41,256 bases of DNA from contig JAGVEX010000013.1 in assembly GCA_020057885.1 (NCBI GenBank), forward strand, positions 1 to 41,256. The letters run 5' to 3'. Shown here piece after piece: positions 7,452 to 14,192 of this stretch; the first letter of the stretch is position 1, and the number at the start of each line of letters is the position of its first letter. Both the position numbers and the translations under genes were made by a program. Origin of the DNA: a bacterium (lineage in GTDB: Bacteria; Patescibacteriota; Patescibacteriia; Veblenbacterales; UBA10138). The notes beneath the pieces are model-generated. The model was given only the letters and a program-made list of their open reading frames with translations. It ran no database searches and was not told where the DNA came from.

Positions 7452-7784
7452 ATGACTTACGAACGCTGGCAAAATTTAATATCAACTATTAAAGATAAAT
7501 TCAAAGTTACCAAAGAAGGTAGAGAGGAGTTGAATCCTGGTCCGGGACATGTTGAGTTTATTGAGTGTGGCACCCCCCTTGGTAAAGTTCGACTTGAACT
7601 TATAGTAAAGCCTAAAATTTTAGAGAAAAAAACTTATTATTCCAACAGAGTTGGCTCGCAAACTACAGTGGAGTATCGTTATGATGAAAATGAACACACC
7701 TTGACGCTTAAAGCGCTTCGTTGGAATGAGGAGAGCGACACTTGGCAAGAGGTTAAAGCGGAAAGCTTAACTACTCATTTATAA
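7452..7784 (+). CDS. Conserved hypothetical protein (110 aa)
   Basis: A small soluble protein with an N-terminal helix ('MTYERWQNLISTIKDKFKV') then beta-rich sequence ('VEFIECGTPLGKVRLELIVKP', 'TTVEYRYDENEHTLTLKALRW'). It has no obvious catalytic motif, signal or membrane helix. It follows the 124-aa gene by 20 nt and is likely in one transcript with it. Similar small proteins occur in CPR genomes as far as I recall, without known function. Confidence 0.65.
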   Translation: MTYERWQNLISTIKDKFKVTKEGREELNPGPGHVEFIECGTPLGKVRLELIVKPKILEKKTYYSNRVGSQTTVEYRYDENEHTLTLKALRWNEESDTWQEVKAESLTTHL

Positions 7785-7800
7785 TTATGCTCATTTAAGC

Positions 7801-7806
7801 TATAAT
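7801..7806 (+). promoter_or_regulatory. -10 box before the DUF5668-like gene
   Basis: A perfect TATAAT 29 nt before the ATG at 7836. The -35 region is poor (TTTATA at 17 nt). Confidence 0.45.
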
Positions 7807-7835
7807 GTATTTGCTTAAATATTAACTTTTAATTT

Positions 7836-8036
7836 ATGTTTTGGCCTACAATTTTTATAGTTTTTGGTTTAGTGATGCTGTTAAAAAATTTAGGTATTAT
7901 TCAAAATCATGTTTGGGAAGTGGCTTGGCCAATATTGTTGGTTATTTTTGGGTTTTCTTTACTTAATCGTCGCGCTACTCGTTTGCATTTGCCCTGGTGC
8001 TCGTGTGATAATTGCAAACGTAATACGCAGGCGTAA
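7836..8036 (+). CDS. Small two-helix membrane protein (DUF5668/LiaF-TM-like)
   Basis: The 66-aa product has two hydrophobic helices in the pattern 'FWPTIFIVFGLVMLLKNLGII' and 'WEVAWPILLVIFGFSLL', typical of the DUF5668/LiaF transmembrane module. It ends with a small Cys/His-rich tail ('LHLPWCSCDNCKR') that could bind metal. The next gene starts 22 nt later in a different frame. It heads a run of four envelope genes ending with the HtrA-like protein, suggesting an envelope-stress or surface role, which is inference only. Confidence 0.7.
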   Translation: MFWPTIFIVFGLVMLLKNLGIIQNHVWEVAWPILLVIFGFSLLNRRATRLHLPWCSCDNCKRNTQA

Positions 8037-8058
8037 AATATTTTTTTTATTTCCAATT

Positions 8059-8499
8059 ATGTTGCTTCGTTCACATAGATATTTGGTAATAACAACATTG
8101 TCACTTTTTGTACTTATAGGTACGGTGGTGGTGTGGTATGTTTTTTTAACCTCTACAAAAAATGCCGGTAATTTAGTAGCGTCAGCACCTGTTGTTACGC
8201 CCCTCTTGCTAGCACAGAAATATCATGATAATTTAGGTAATATTATTAATCAGTTGGAACCATTATTAAATCGTGAGCTTACAGTTAGCGACAGTGCCGG
8301 ATTAATTAAGTTAAAAGATGAATTATTAAAACTAATGGTGCCGCAAAAGTCTCAAGAGTTCCACCTGAATTTAGTGTTAAAAATTTCTAAATTAGTTGAG
8401 CTACTTAAACCGGGCCGAGTGGCCATAGCCGCTAAAGGATCTCCTACTATAACTAGCACCCAAACCAGTTTAAAAAATTTATTAAAGCAAGCTCCCTAG
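8059..8499 (+). CDS. Membrane-anchored hypothetical protein (146 aa)
   Basis: The ORF track starts this frame at 7909, inside the preceding gene. The ATG at 8059 is the better start because it gives a normal short basic N-terminus and one membrane helix ('YLVITTLSLFVLIGTVVVWYVFL'). The rest (about residues 40-146) is probably outside the cell and helical, with leucine-rich segments ('LGNIINQLEPLLNREL', 'LNLVLKISKLVELLKPG'). I recognise no domain. It sits 12 nt before the multi-spanning membrane protein gene, so it is likely co-transcribed. Confidence 0.65.
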   Translation: MLLRSHRYLVITTLSLFVLIGTVVVWYVFLTSTKNAGNLVASAPVVTPLLLAQKYHDNLGNIINQLEPLLNRELTVSDSAGLIKLKDELLKLMVPQKSQEFHLNLVLKISKLVELLKPGRVAIAAKGSPTITSTQTSLKNLLKQAP

Positions 8500-8511
8500 G
8501 TTTGGCTATTT

Positions 8512-9351
8512 ATGTTTAGAGCTCTATTTAATCGAAAAAATATTTGGCGTAACATTTATTTGTTGTTAAAACACGCGCCTAGAAGAGGTGAATGGTTTAG
8601 CAATTTTTTTATGCGCGTGGTATCGGTGGCTGTGTTGTTGCCTTTTATAATTATGTGGTGGCAGCCTTTTGTTTTGCCTTTTGCAGTAGCCATTCTGGTT
8701 TTACTGATGGGCGTCACAATTTGGTGGCAATGGTCGGGGCGTGAATATTTTTTTTCGTGGCTTTCAGCCGGCACTACTTTGATTTTATATTGGGGCAGTA
8801 GTTTTTTGTTTTGGATTTTTTTGGAAAGCACACTTTATCGTTTGTTGTGGCTGGTTATATTGTCGCTTTTCTCCTGGTGGTATTTGAGCGAATGGCATAG
8901 AATGCGGCAGAAGTTTTTTGTGGGCGAGCAACCAATGGTAATAGGTCCAACTTTATCGCTTAGTTTTTTAACTGTTTTTTGCTTGGGTGTGTCAGCCGAA
9001 AGTCTTTTGGTGTTTTTGGATTATCCATTATGGGTATTGTTAATGGCTTTTTATTTGCCGATAGTAATCTCGTTTATAACCTTAGCGCAAATTAATGGCT
9101 GGTCGCCCTTAGTTCGCTGGCGCTATTGGTTAACCGCGGCTATTTTGCTTGGGCAGATATTTATCTTGTTAGTTTGGTGGCCGACTAGTTTTTATGTGAT
9201 AGGTTTTGTTTTGGCAGTGAGTTATTTGGCAATTGTGTTAGTATTAAGACAAGAGTCTCAAGGTTTTTTTAATATTCGTTCTTTTGGCCGCGAGTTGGCT
9301 ATTATTGTTTTAACGCTTATATTGATATTAGTTTTTGCTCGCTGGATTTAG
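8512..9351 (+). CDS. Multi-spanning membrane protein, family unknown (279 aa)
   Basis: About eight hydrophobic segments can be counted (near residues 35-68, 78-105, 108-122, 147-165, 170-190, 207-225, 227-243 and 262-277), many rich in Trp and Phe. There is no conserved transporter or enzyme motif that I recognise. The N-terminus is basic and cytoplasmic-looking. It lies 12 nt after an anchored protein gene and 12 nt before the HtrA-like pseudoprotease gene, so a membrane complex of these products is a reasonable guess. Confidence 0.65.
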   Translation: MFRALFNRKNIWRNIYLLLKHAPRRGEWFSNFFMRVVSVAVLLPFIIMWWQPFVLPFAVAILVLLMGVTIWWQWSGREYFFSWLSAGTTLILYWGSSFLFWIFLESTLYRLLWLVILSLFSWWYLSEWHRMRQKFFVGEQPMVIGPTLSLSFLTVFCLGVSAESLLVFLDYPLWVLLMAFYLPIVISFITLAQINGWSPLVRWRYWLTAAILLGQIFILLVWWPTSFYVIGFVLAVSYLAIVLVLRQESQGFFNIRSFGRELAIIVLTLILILVFARWI

Positions 9352-9363
9352 TATAAATTTTTT

Positions 9364-10629
9364 ATGACACAACATTCTTCCAATAAGATACCGCCGATAC
9401 CACCGGAAATGGAATACGAAAAAGAGATCCGCGAGTTGTATCGCGAGCGCAATGCTAAACAATTTAGCACGCCAACGGGCAAGCTTCACAAGCCGCGCGG
9501 TTGGCATTTTGAGTTATTAATAGCTGTAATTTTGGCTGCCATAGTAAGCACTCTAGCTAGTGTTAGTTTAATAAGTTTTCTGCAGCCAATAGTATCGGTA
9601 ACGAAGTATGAAAAATCTCCTACCTCGGTTTCGTATACCCCAGAAATTAGCGAAGAATTAAAGCACAGTTTAGCCCCGGCAGTGGTAAGTATTTTTGTAA
9701 GCCATCCCACGTCTGTGGCGCCGATTGATAAACTTTATTTGACGCGTGAGGCGTTAGGACAAGGATTGGTGCTTTCGAGCGATGGCTGGATAGTTACCAC
9801 GCAGGCTGTAGTGTCCGACGCCAAACGTTCTTATCAAATAGCCTCAGCCGATGGCGCCATGCACCCTGTGCAAATGATAGTGATTGATCCAGCCGTGCCT
9901 GTAACCTATTTAAAAATTGAGGCCTCCAATTTAAGCGCCACTGCTTTTGCGGAATTTAATTCTTTGGCTATTGGCCAACCGGTGGTGATTGGCGCTTTTT
10001 CTACCCAATCAGTTAATCCGGCAATTTATTTAAGACGCTTAACACATCTTTCTGCACGTATAATTAACAGTCGAGCGGATGTAGTTGCTAGTTCCGATGT
10101 AATACCGGATAGATATTTATTTGATCAGCCCTTGCCCGCAGGTACTTTAGGCGCACCTGTAGCTAATTTACGCGGTGAGATTATTGGTTTGGTGGGTGAA
10201 TATGGTGGTGAGGCGCGCGTTATTATTCCGCTTGATAGCTTGAATAGTATAATTGATATGTTGTTTGCCAAAAACGAAGTTCATCGCGCTTCTTTGGGCT
10301 TATCTTATTTGCAATCAGAATGGACTGAATTATTTTTGCCCGCGGATGATAAATTAGGTCAAGGTGCTACTATTACGTCTTCTGCTAAAAGAGTGGCACT
10401 ATCGGCTAAAGGAGCGGCGGCGCTTGCTGGTTTTAAAGAAGGCGATAGAATTATAAGTATCGGGAGCGATCGTTTGGGCGTACGAAGTTTGTCTTCTTTA
10501 TTGCAACAGTATAGACCAGGGGATAGATTAGAATTTTTGGTGGAGCGGCAGGGTAAGGAAATTAAACTTTTAGTTACTTTGGGTAACGCGGCGAGTAAAG
10601 GCATTTCATTGGTATCGCCTAAAAAATAA
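9364..10629 (+). CDS. HtrA-like membrane-anchored PDZ protein with destroyed catalytic triad
   Basis: The 421-aa protein has a cytoplasmic N-tail, a membrane helix at about residues 48-70, a trypsin-like domain (about 90-310) and a PDZ domain ('AALAGFKEGDRIISIGSDRLGVRSLSSLL', about 335-415). The fold signature is clear, but all three catalytic positions seem replaced: 'TNNHVV' of DegP is 'TTQAVV' (His to Ala), 'DP..DIAL..I' is 'DPAVPVTYLKI' (Asp to Pro), and 'GNSGG.LVN' is 'GTLGAPVAN' (Ser to Leu). It should therefore bind but not cut substrates. It is last in the envelope cluster and followed by a terminator. Confidence 0.85.
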   Translation: MTQHSSNKIPPIPPEMEYEKEIRELYRERNAKQFSTPTGKLHKPRGWHFELLIAVILAAIVSTLASVSLISFLQPIVSVTKYEKSPTSVSYTPEISEELKHSLAPAVVSIFVSHPTSVAPIDKLYLTREALGQGLVLSSDGWIVTTQAVVSDAKRSYQIASADGAMHPVQMIVIDPAVPVTYLKIEASNLSATAFAEFNSLAIGQPVVIGAFSTQSVNPAIYLRRLTHLSARIINSRADVVASSDVIPDRYLFDQPLPAGTLGAPVANLRGEIIGLVGEYGGEARVIIPLDSLNSIIDMLFAKNEVHRASLGLSYLQSEWTELFLPADDKLGQGATITSSAKRVALSAKGAAALAGFKEGDRIISIGSDRLGVRSLSSLLQQYRPGDRLEFLVERQGKEIKLLVTLGNAASKGISLVSPKK

Positions 10630-10658
10630 ATTATTACTATTTAGTATTAAGTATATTT

Positions 10659-10686
10659 AAACTACTCCGCCATGGCGGGGTAGTTT
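10659..10686 (+). terminator. Terminator of the envelope cluster
   Basis: AAACTACTCCGCC pairs with GGCGGGGTAGTTT (one G-T) with a tight loop around CATG, followed by TG and T-rich sequence. Confidence 0.8.
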
Positions 10687-10726
10687 TGTATTTGATAATG
10701 TTGGCCTGGTGAAAAGCTTGCAAGCC

Positions 10727-10795
10727 GTGGAACATCTCAAGTTGGTGAATAAATATTGCCTTAACTTAGCCAAAATTAATAATCTATTGTTCCAC
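10727..10795 (+). promoter_or_regulatory. Upstream control element, copy A (GTGGAACA-N53-TGTTCCAC)
   Basis: Perfect 8-bp inverted repeats GTGGAACA (10727-10734) and TGTTCCAC (10788-10795) are separated by 53 nt that include CTCAAGTT and CCTTAACTTAGCCAAAA. The element ends 5 nt before the TTGACA of the next promoter. Copy B at 32498-32566 has the same arms, the same 53-nt spacing, the same core words and the same 5-nt gap to TTGACA. This fits a paired operator, or an activator site that loops DNA. Confidence 0.75.
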
Positions 10796-10800
10796 ACGCA

Positions 10801-10829
10801 TTGACAAAACATGTCTTTAGGGCTATTAT
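10801..10829 (+). promoter_or_regulatory. Promoter of the barrel-like gene
   Basis: TTGACA (10801-10806), 17 nt, TATTAT (10824-10829). The leader to the ATG at 10887 is about 50 nt. Confidence 0.8.
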
Positions 10830-10886
10830 GAATTGATATACAAAAATTAATAATGTCATTTAAAAAACAAAAGAAAGTGAGAAAAA

Positions 10887-11411
10887 ATGAAAAATATTAT
10901 TGTTTTAGTCGCGTTAGTAATTTTTTTATCTGGTCTTGCAATGGGCCAGCTAAAAGATGAAGTTCAGTTTGGCGCTGGACTTCAAACAGTTGTAGGGAAA
11001 TCGTCCTCCTTAATCTTCCAATTTACAACTTATAGCCCGGAACATATGGGATTTTTTATTGATGTAAGTGTGGGGATGCGTGGGAGATATTATTCCCATA
11101 TGATTATCCCAGTTGATAATTGGGAAGGCGCAGGCGGATTACAAATTTGCCTTTGGAATAAATCAGCCATTTTGGTAGGGTATGGCTTCGGAGCTCGTTA
11201 TAATGAAAAGCATAATCGTAGACCGTATGAGCGTCACAGAGGATGGCTTATAGGCGTTAGGGTTGTTAGCCCCAATTTATTTCAAAATCGGCGCGATAAT
11301 ATTGCGCTGACACTAGCATTGTCTCCAGCATCGGTGGAGACACTAGTGAAAAATAAGTGGGAAAAATCTCACAAAAACATTGTCACTTTAGGAGTGACGT
11401 GGAATATATAA
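10887..11411 (+). CDS. Secreted protein resembling a small outer-membrane-type beta barrel (174 aa)
   Basis: A clear signal peptide ends near 'SGLAMGQ'. The mature part alternates polar and hydrophobic residues ('VQFGAGLQTVVG', 'MGFFIDVSVGMRGRYYSH', 'SAILVGYGFGARYNEK', 'GWLIGVRVVSPN', 'IALTLALSPASV', 'HKNIVTLGVTWNI'), a pattern of amphipathic strands that ends in a strand-like C-terminus. This looks like small barrel proteins of Bacteroidota-type outer membranes, which is surprising for a monoderm CPR cell. It has a strong promoter under the duplicated upstream element, a weak Shine-Dalgarno (GTGAG), and its own terminator. The barrel call is by pattern only; function unknown. Confidence 0.6.
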   Translation: MKNIIVLVALVIFLSGLAMGQLKDEVQFGAGLQTVVGKSSSLIFQFTTYSPEHMGFFIDVSVGMRGRYYSHMIIPVDNWEGAGGLQICLWNKSAILVGYGFGARYNEKHNRRPYERHRGWLIGVRVVSPNLFQNRRDNIALTLALSPASVETLVKNKWEKSHKNIVTLGVTWNI

Positions 11412-11430
11412 AATTCGTTGAGATAAAATA

Positions 11431-11458
11431 AAAGCCTTGTTCGATTGAACAAGGCTTT
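11431..11458. terminator. Bidirectional terminator between convergent genes
   Basis: AAAGCCTTGTTC and GAACAAGGCTTT form a perfect 12-bp stem with loop GATT, flanked by A and T tracts. Confidence 0.9.
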
Positions 11459-11478
11459 ATTTAAATCCTTTATATTGA

Positions 11479-11739
11479 CTAAGCTTTTTGTGATAATGGC
11501 GCGGAAAATTCGCGAGCTGCTTCGAGTAATTCTGGATATCCATCTTTAAGATGGAGAACTTGACTACTCGCGCGACTGCCGATTTCCTTGTTGTCTGGTT
11601 TGGTAAAAAATGAATAATTGCCGTGACCGCCAAGCGTGACCAATATATTTTTTGTGTTTTTTGAAAGCTTGGTCGCAATGTCTTCATTGGATATCGACGT
11701 ATCATCAAGTCTTAGTTTTATTAAACTCGCAGAATCCAT
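11479..11739 (-). CDS. Hypothetical small soluble protein (86 aa)
   Basis: Of two overlapping minus-strand ORFs this one is chosen because its ATG has a strong Shine-Dalgarno (AAGGAG, 6 nt away), a TTGACA promoter upstream and a terminator after its end. The product is soluble, with segments 'DTSISNEDIATKLSKNTKNILVTLGGHGNYSFFTK' and 'LKDGYPELLEAAREF'. I do not recognise a family. Its leader holds a large hairpin (11784-11832) between promoter and Shine-Dalgarno, so control at the RNA level is possible. Confidence 0.7.
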   Translation of the reverse strand: MDSASLIKLRLDDTSISNEDIATKLSKNTKNILVTLGGHGNYSFFTKPDNKEIGSRASSQVLHLKDGYPELLEAAREFSAPLSQKA

Positions 11740-11783
11740 AACAATCTCCTTATTTTATTTTTTTGGTTATTTTATTATTTAAT

Positions 11784-11832
11784 TTTCATTACTTTCTGCT
11801 AAGCATATAGTGCTCAAGAGAAAATAATGAAA
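11784..11832 (-). promoter_or_regulatory. Leader hairpin of the 86-aa gene
   Basis: On the minus strand TTTCATTATTTTCT pairs with AGAAAGTAATGAAA (14 bp, one G-T). A second 6-bp stem, TGAGCA/TGCTTA, sits at the tip. It occupies about half of the leader and ends some 35 nt before the Shine-Dalgarno. Confidence 0.6.
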
Positions 11833-11852
11833 GTTTATTAAATAGTAATTTA

Positions 11853-11881
11853 ATATAAGGTCTTTAGGCTATATTTGTCAA
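11853..11881 (-). promoter_or_regulatory. Promoter of the 86-aa gene
   Basis: Minus-strand TTGACA (11876-11881) is 17 nt from TTATAT (11853-11858), or 18 nt from TATATT. The predicted leader is about 107 nt. Confidence 0.65.
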
Positions 11882-11915
11882 TGGGTAAAAAGCTTTTTAT
11901 CTACCTTATTTTGTG

Positions 11916-11931
11916 GGCTTTTTTAAAAGCC
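11916..11931 (+). terminator. Small terminator-like hairpin upstream of secE
   Basis: GGCTTTT and AAAAGCC form a short stem with a tight loop, followed by TTTTAT. It may insulate the secE promoter from upstream transcription. Confidence 0.35.
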
Positions 11932-11942
11932 TTTTATAGCCC

Positions 11943-11972
11943 TTGCCAACGTCAAAATGGTATGTTAATATA
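11943..11972 (+). promoter_or_regulatory. Probable promoter of the secE-nusG-rplK-rplA operon
   Basis: TTGCCA (11943-11948) and TAATAT (11967-11972) with an 18-nt spacer. It gives a leader of about 50 nt that contains a GC-rich hairpin. Confidence 0.5.
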
Positions 11973-11983
11973 TTTAACGTAAG

Positions 11984-12004
11984 AAAGGCCCGTGAGGGGC
12001 CTTT
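11984..12004 (+). terminator. GC-rich hairpin in the secE leader (possible attenuator)
   Basis: AAAGGCCC pairs with GGGCCTTT around GTGAG, followed by TTAAAAG. It looks like an intrinsic terminator but lies between the promoter and the first gene, so it may attenuate the operon. Confidence 0.5.
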
Positions 12005-12029
12005 TAAAAGACTTTAAAATCAATTCTAT

Positions 12030-12221
12030 ATGCCTAATCCACTAACCAATTACCTAAAACAAGCGATTGAAGAGCTTAAAAAGGTAGTTTGGCCCTCTAA
12101 ACATGAAACCACTCAGCATACTCTAATTGTTATAGGGTTATCTTTGGGTGTGGCGATATTTTTGGGTGCGATAGACTATTTGCTCAATTTGGGTTTGCAA
12201 AATATTTTGCTGGGCCGTTAA
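12030..12221 (+). CDS. secE: Preprotein translocase subunit SecE
   Basis: The 63-aa product has the minimal SecE form: an amphipathic N-terminal helix with 'AIEELKKVVWPSKHETTQHTLIV' (the conserved KKVxWPs.eE/Tt signature) and one membrane helix ('LIVIGLSLGVAIFLGAIDYLLNLG'). SecE clamps SecY in the protein translocation channel. It precedes nusG by 12 nt in the usual secE-nusG-rplK-rplA order. No Shine-Dalgarno is visible. Confidence 0.95.
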   Translation: MPNPLTNYLKQAIEELKKVVWPSKHETTQHTLIVIGLSLGVAIFLGAIDYLLNLGLQNILLGR

Positions 12222-12233
12222 TCAGTTAATTAT

Positions 12234-12779
12234 ATGTCACGACAAGCTACTCAACTTGGCCGTCGCTGGTACGCCATTCATACTTATTCCGGCTACGAGG
12301 AAAATGTTAGCCGAAATTTAAAACAGCGTATTGAATCCATGGATATGGGGGATAGGATTTTTAACGTGCTTATTCCGATTGAGAAAAAAATTAAGATAAA
12401 AAATGGTAAACGTCGCGTAATAGAAGAAAAAATTTTCCCAGGTTATGTGTTAGTGGAAATGATGGTGACAGATGATTCTTGGTATGTAGTGCGCAACACA
12501 CCAAACGTAACAGGATTTATTGGCACCGGTACTACACCTACGCCAATCTCGGAGGATGAAATAAAATCCATTCAAAAGCGCATGGGCATTGAAGAGCCGA
12601 AGTATCAGATTGATGTTACTCCTGGTACGCCAGTTAAAATTACCGATGGTCCGTTTAAAGAGTTCGAAGGTAAGGTTTCGGAAGTGGATGAGGCTCGTGG
12701 CAAAATTAAGGTGTTGGTTTCTATGTTTGGCCGTGAAACTCCAGTGGAACTTGATTCTCTGCAAATTCAGAAACTTTAA
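12234..12779 (+). CDS. nusG: Transcription termination/antitermination factor NusG
   Basis: The 181-aa protein has the NGN domain ('RRWYAIHTYSGYEENVSRNLKQRI' ... 'KIFPGYVLVEMMVTDDSWYVVRNTPNVTGFIG') and a C-terminal KOW domain ('TPGTPVKITDGPFKEFEGKVSEVDEARGKIKVLVSMFGRETPVEL'). NusG binds RNA polymerase and affects pausing, Rho and coupling to ribosomes. Length and domain order are standard. It lies 12 nt after secE and 39 nt before rplK. Confidence 0.97.
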   Translation: MSRQATQLGRRWYAIHTYSGYEENVSRNLKQRIESMDMGDRIFNVLIPIEKKIKIKNGKRRVIEEKIFPGYVLVEMMVTDDSWYVVRNTPNVTGFIGTGTTPTPISEDEIKSIQKRMGIEEPKYQIDVTPGTPVKITDGPFKEFEGKVSEVDEARGKIKVLVSMFGRETPVELDSLQIQKL

Positions 12780-12818
12780 TTCTTACTCTAAACTCTTACT
12801 CTTACTTAATTTATTTTT

Positions 12819-13241
12819 ATGGCCAAAAAAGTAAAAACAGTTATCAAATTGCAAATTGCCGGAGGCAAGGCTAATCCAGCCCCACCGGTTGGTCCGGCTT
12901 TGGGCCAACATGGTTTGAACATTCAGGAATTTTGTACAAAATTCAACGCTCAAACTAAAGATAAGGGCGGAGATATTACTCCAGTTGAAATTACGGTTTA
13001 TGAAGATCGCACTTACAGCTTTATCCTTAAAACTCCACCCGCCGCCGAACTTTTAAAAAAAGCGGCTGGTATTGAAAAAGGTTCAGGCAAACCTTTGCAG
13101 GAAAAAGTTGGTAAAGTTACCCGCAAGCAAATTGAAGATATTGCTAAAATTAAAATGCCCGATCTTAATGCTAACGATATTAATGCCGCGATGAAAATTA
13201 TAGAAGGCACAGCCAGACAAATGGGCATTACGATTGAATGA
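12819..13241 (+). CDS. rplK: Large ribosomal subunit protein L11
   Basis: At 140 aa, it has the L11 N-terminal domain ('[36 protein letters not shown]') and the rRNA-binding C-terminal domain ('KLPDLNAND'-like '[27 protein letters not shown]'). L11 forms the GTPase-associated centre base with 23S rRNA. It is normal in length and position. It stops with TGA. Confidence 0.97.
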   Translation: MAKKVKTVIKLQIAGGKANPAPPVGPALGQHGLNIQEFCTKFNAQTKDKGGDITPVEITVYEDRTYSFILKTPPAAELLKKAAGIEKGSGKPLQEKVGKVTRKQIEDIAKIKMPDLNANDINAAMKIIEGTARQMGITIE

Positions 13242-13327
13242 AAAATGAAAATATCAAAATGTAAAATGACAATATAAAATTCAAAATTAATTTTCCATTT
13301 TGATTTTTAAATTTTAAATTATTAATT
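13242..13327. repeat. AT-rich fold-back spacer between rplK and rplA
   Basis: The spacer has AAAATGTAAAATGAC-type words on one side and CATTTTGATTTTTAAATTTTAAATT on the other, which can fold back. A similar AT-rich fold-back lies at about 27268-27365 before thrS. It looks like a dispersed intergenic repeat. Confidence 0.4.
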
Positions 13328-13376
13328 GGTGGGACCTTGTCCGCCTAGAGGCGGAGTAACAAGGGCTTGCACCACC
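13328..13376 (+). promoter_or_regulatory. Structured leader of rplA (possible L1 autoregulatory site)
   Basis: Nested stems GGTGG/CCACC, CCTTGT/ACAAGG and TCCGCC/GGCGGA (loop TAGA) form a nearly continuous hairpin. It ends 2 nt before the AAAGGAG Shine-Dalgarno of rplA. L1 is known to repress its own mRNA in other bacteria by binding a leader that mimics 23S rRNA. Whether this hairpin is that site is inference. Confidence 0.55.
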
Positions 13377-13391
13377 TAAAGGAGACTATAT

Positions 13392-14078
13392 ATGTCACAA
13401 CGCAGTAAACGTTATAAGGCCGCCCGCGCTATGGTTACCGCTGGCAAGGCTTACGAGGCAGTCGAAGCAGTAGCTTTGTTAAAAAGCCAGCCACCGTTAA
13501 AATTTGATGCCTCGGTTGAGGTTCATCTTAGGTTGGGAATAGATATTAAACAGGCCAATCAACAAGTTCGGGGAAGCGTAGTTTTGCCGCACGGTGTTGG
13601 CAAAACAAAAAAGATTGCTGTTTTTTGCGGTGATGATAAAGCCAAGGCAGCCAAAGCCGCGGGCGCTTTTGTGGTAGGTGCAGAAGATTTGATTAAAGAA
13701 ATTCAAACTACCGGCAAATGCGATTTTGAAGTAGCAGTGGCCACACCGGAAATGATGAAATTATTGGCACCGATTGCTAAAATTTTGGGACAAAAAGGTT
13801 TAATGCCTAACCCTAAAACAGAGACAATTACCCCCGACGTTGCTAAGGCAGTTGAAAATTTGAACAAAGGTAAGGTTAGCTTTAAGGCTGATGACACAGG
13901 TAATGTACATCAAATGATTGGCAAGCTTTCTTTTGAATCTACTAAGCTTCAAGAAAATTTATCGACTTTCATAGATGCTATAAAACGCGTTCGTCCAGCT
14001 GGAGCAAAAGGTTCATACATTATGAGTGCTACACTTACCACTTCCATGGGGCCAGCTGTACGGATTAAAACAACTTAA
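13392..14078 (+). CDS. rplA: Large ribosomal subunit protein L1
   Basis: The 228-aa product matches L1 along its length: 'SKRYKAARAMVTAGKAYEAVEAVALLK', 'VEVHLRLGIDIKQANQQVRGSVVLPHGVGK', 'LGQKGLMPNPKTETITPDVAKAVENLNKGKVSFKADDTGNVHQMIGKLSF'. L1 builds the mobile stalk at the tRNA exit site. It has a strong Shine-Dalgarno (AAAGGAG, 7 nt), unlike the genes before it, and a long hairpin immediately upstream. The usual rplJ-rplL partners do not follow; dcd does. Confidence 0.97.
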   Translation: MSQRSKRYKAARAMVTAGKAYEAVEAVALLKSQPPLKFDASVEVHLRLGIDIKQANQQVRGSVVLPHGVGKTKKIAVFCGDDKAKAAKAAGAFVVGAEDLIKEIQTTGKCDFEVAVATPEMMKLLAPIAKILGQKGLMPNPKTETITPDVAKAVENLNKGKVSFKADDTGNVHQMIGKLSFESTKLQENLSTFIDAIKRVRPAGAKGSYIMSATLTTSMGPAVRIKTT

Positions 14079-14192
14079 AGTTAAAAAGTCAGTTTTGAAT
14101 TATTTTTTGCTTCGGGCGTATTGTCTAAATGTGAATTATGGTAAAATAAATTTAATCCTTAATTCATTATTCAAAATTCATAACCCAATTTT

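Noticed and set aside
7909-8058. Upstream part of the 196-aa ORF
   Set aside because: It overlaps the DUF5668-like gene out of frame; the ATG at 8059 gives a normal membrane-anchor N-terminus.
11457-11708. Overlapping minus-strand ORF of 83 aa
   Set aside because: The other frame (11479-11739) has the Shine-Dalgarno, promoter spacing and better composition.
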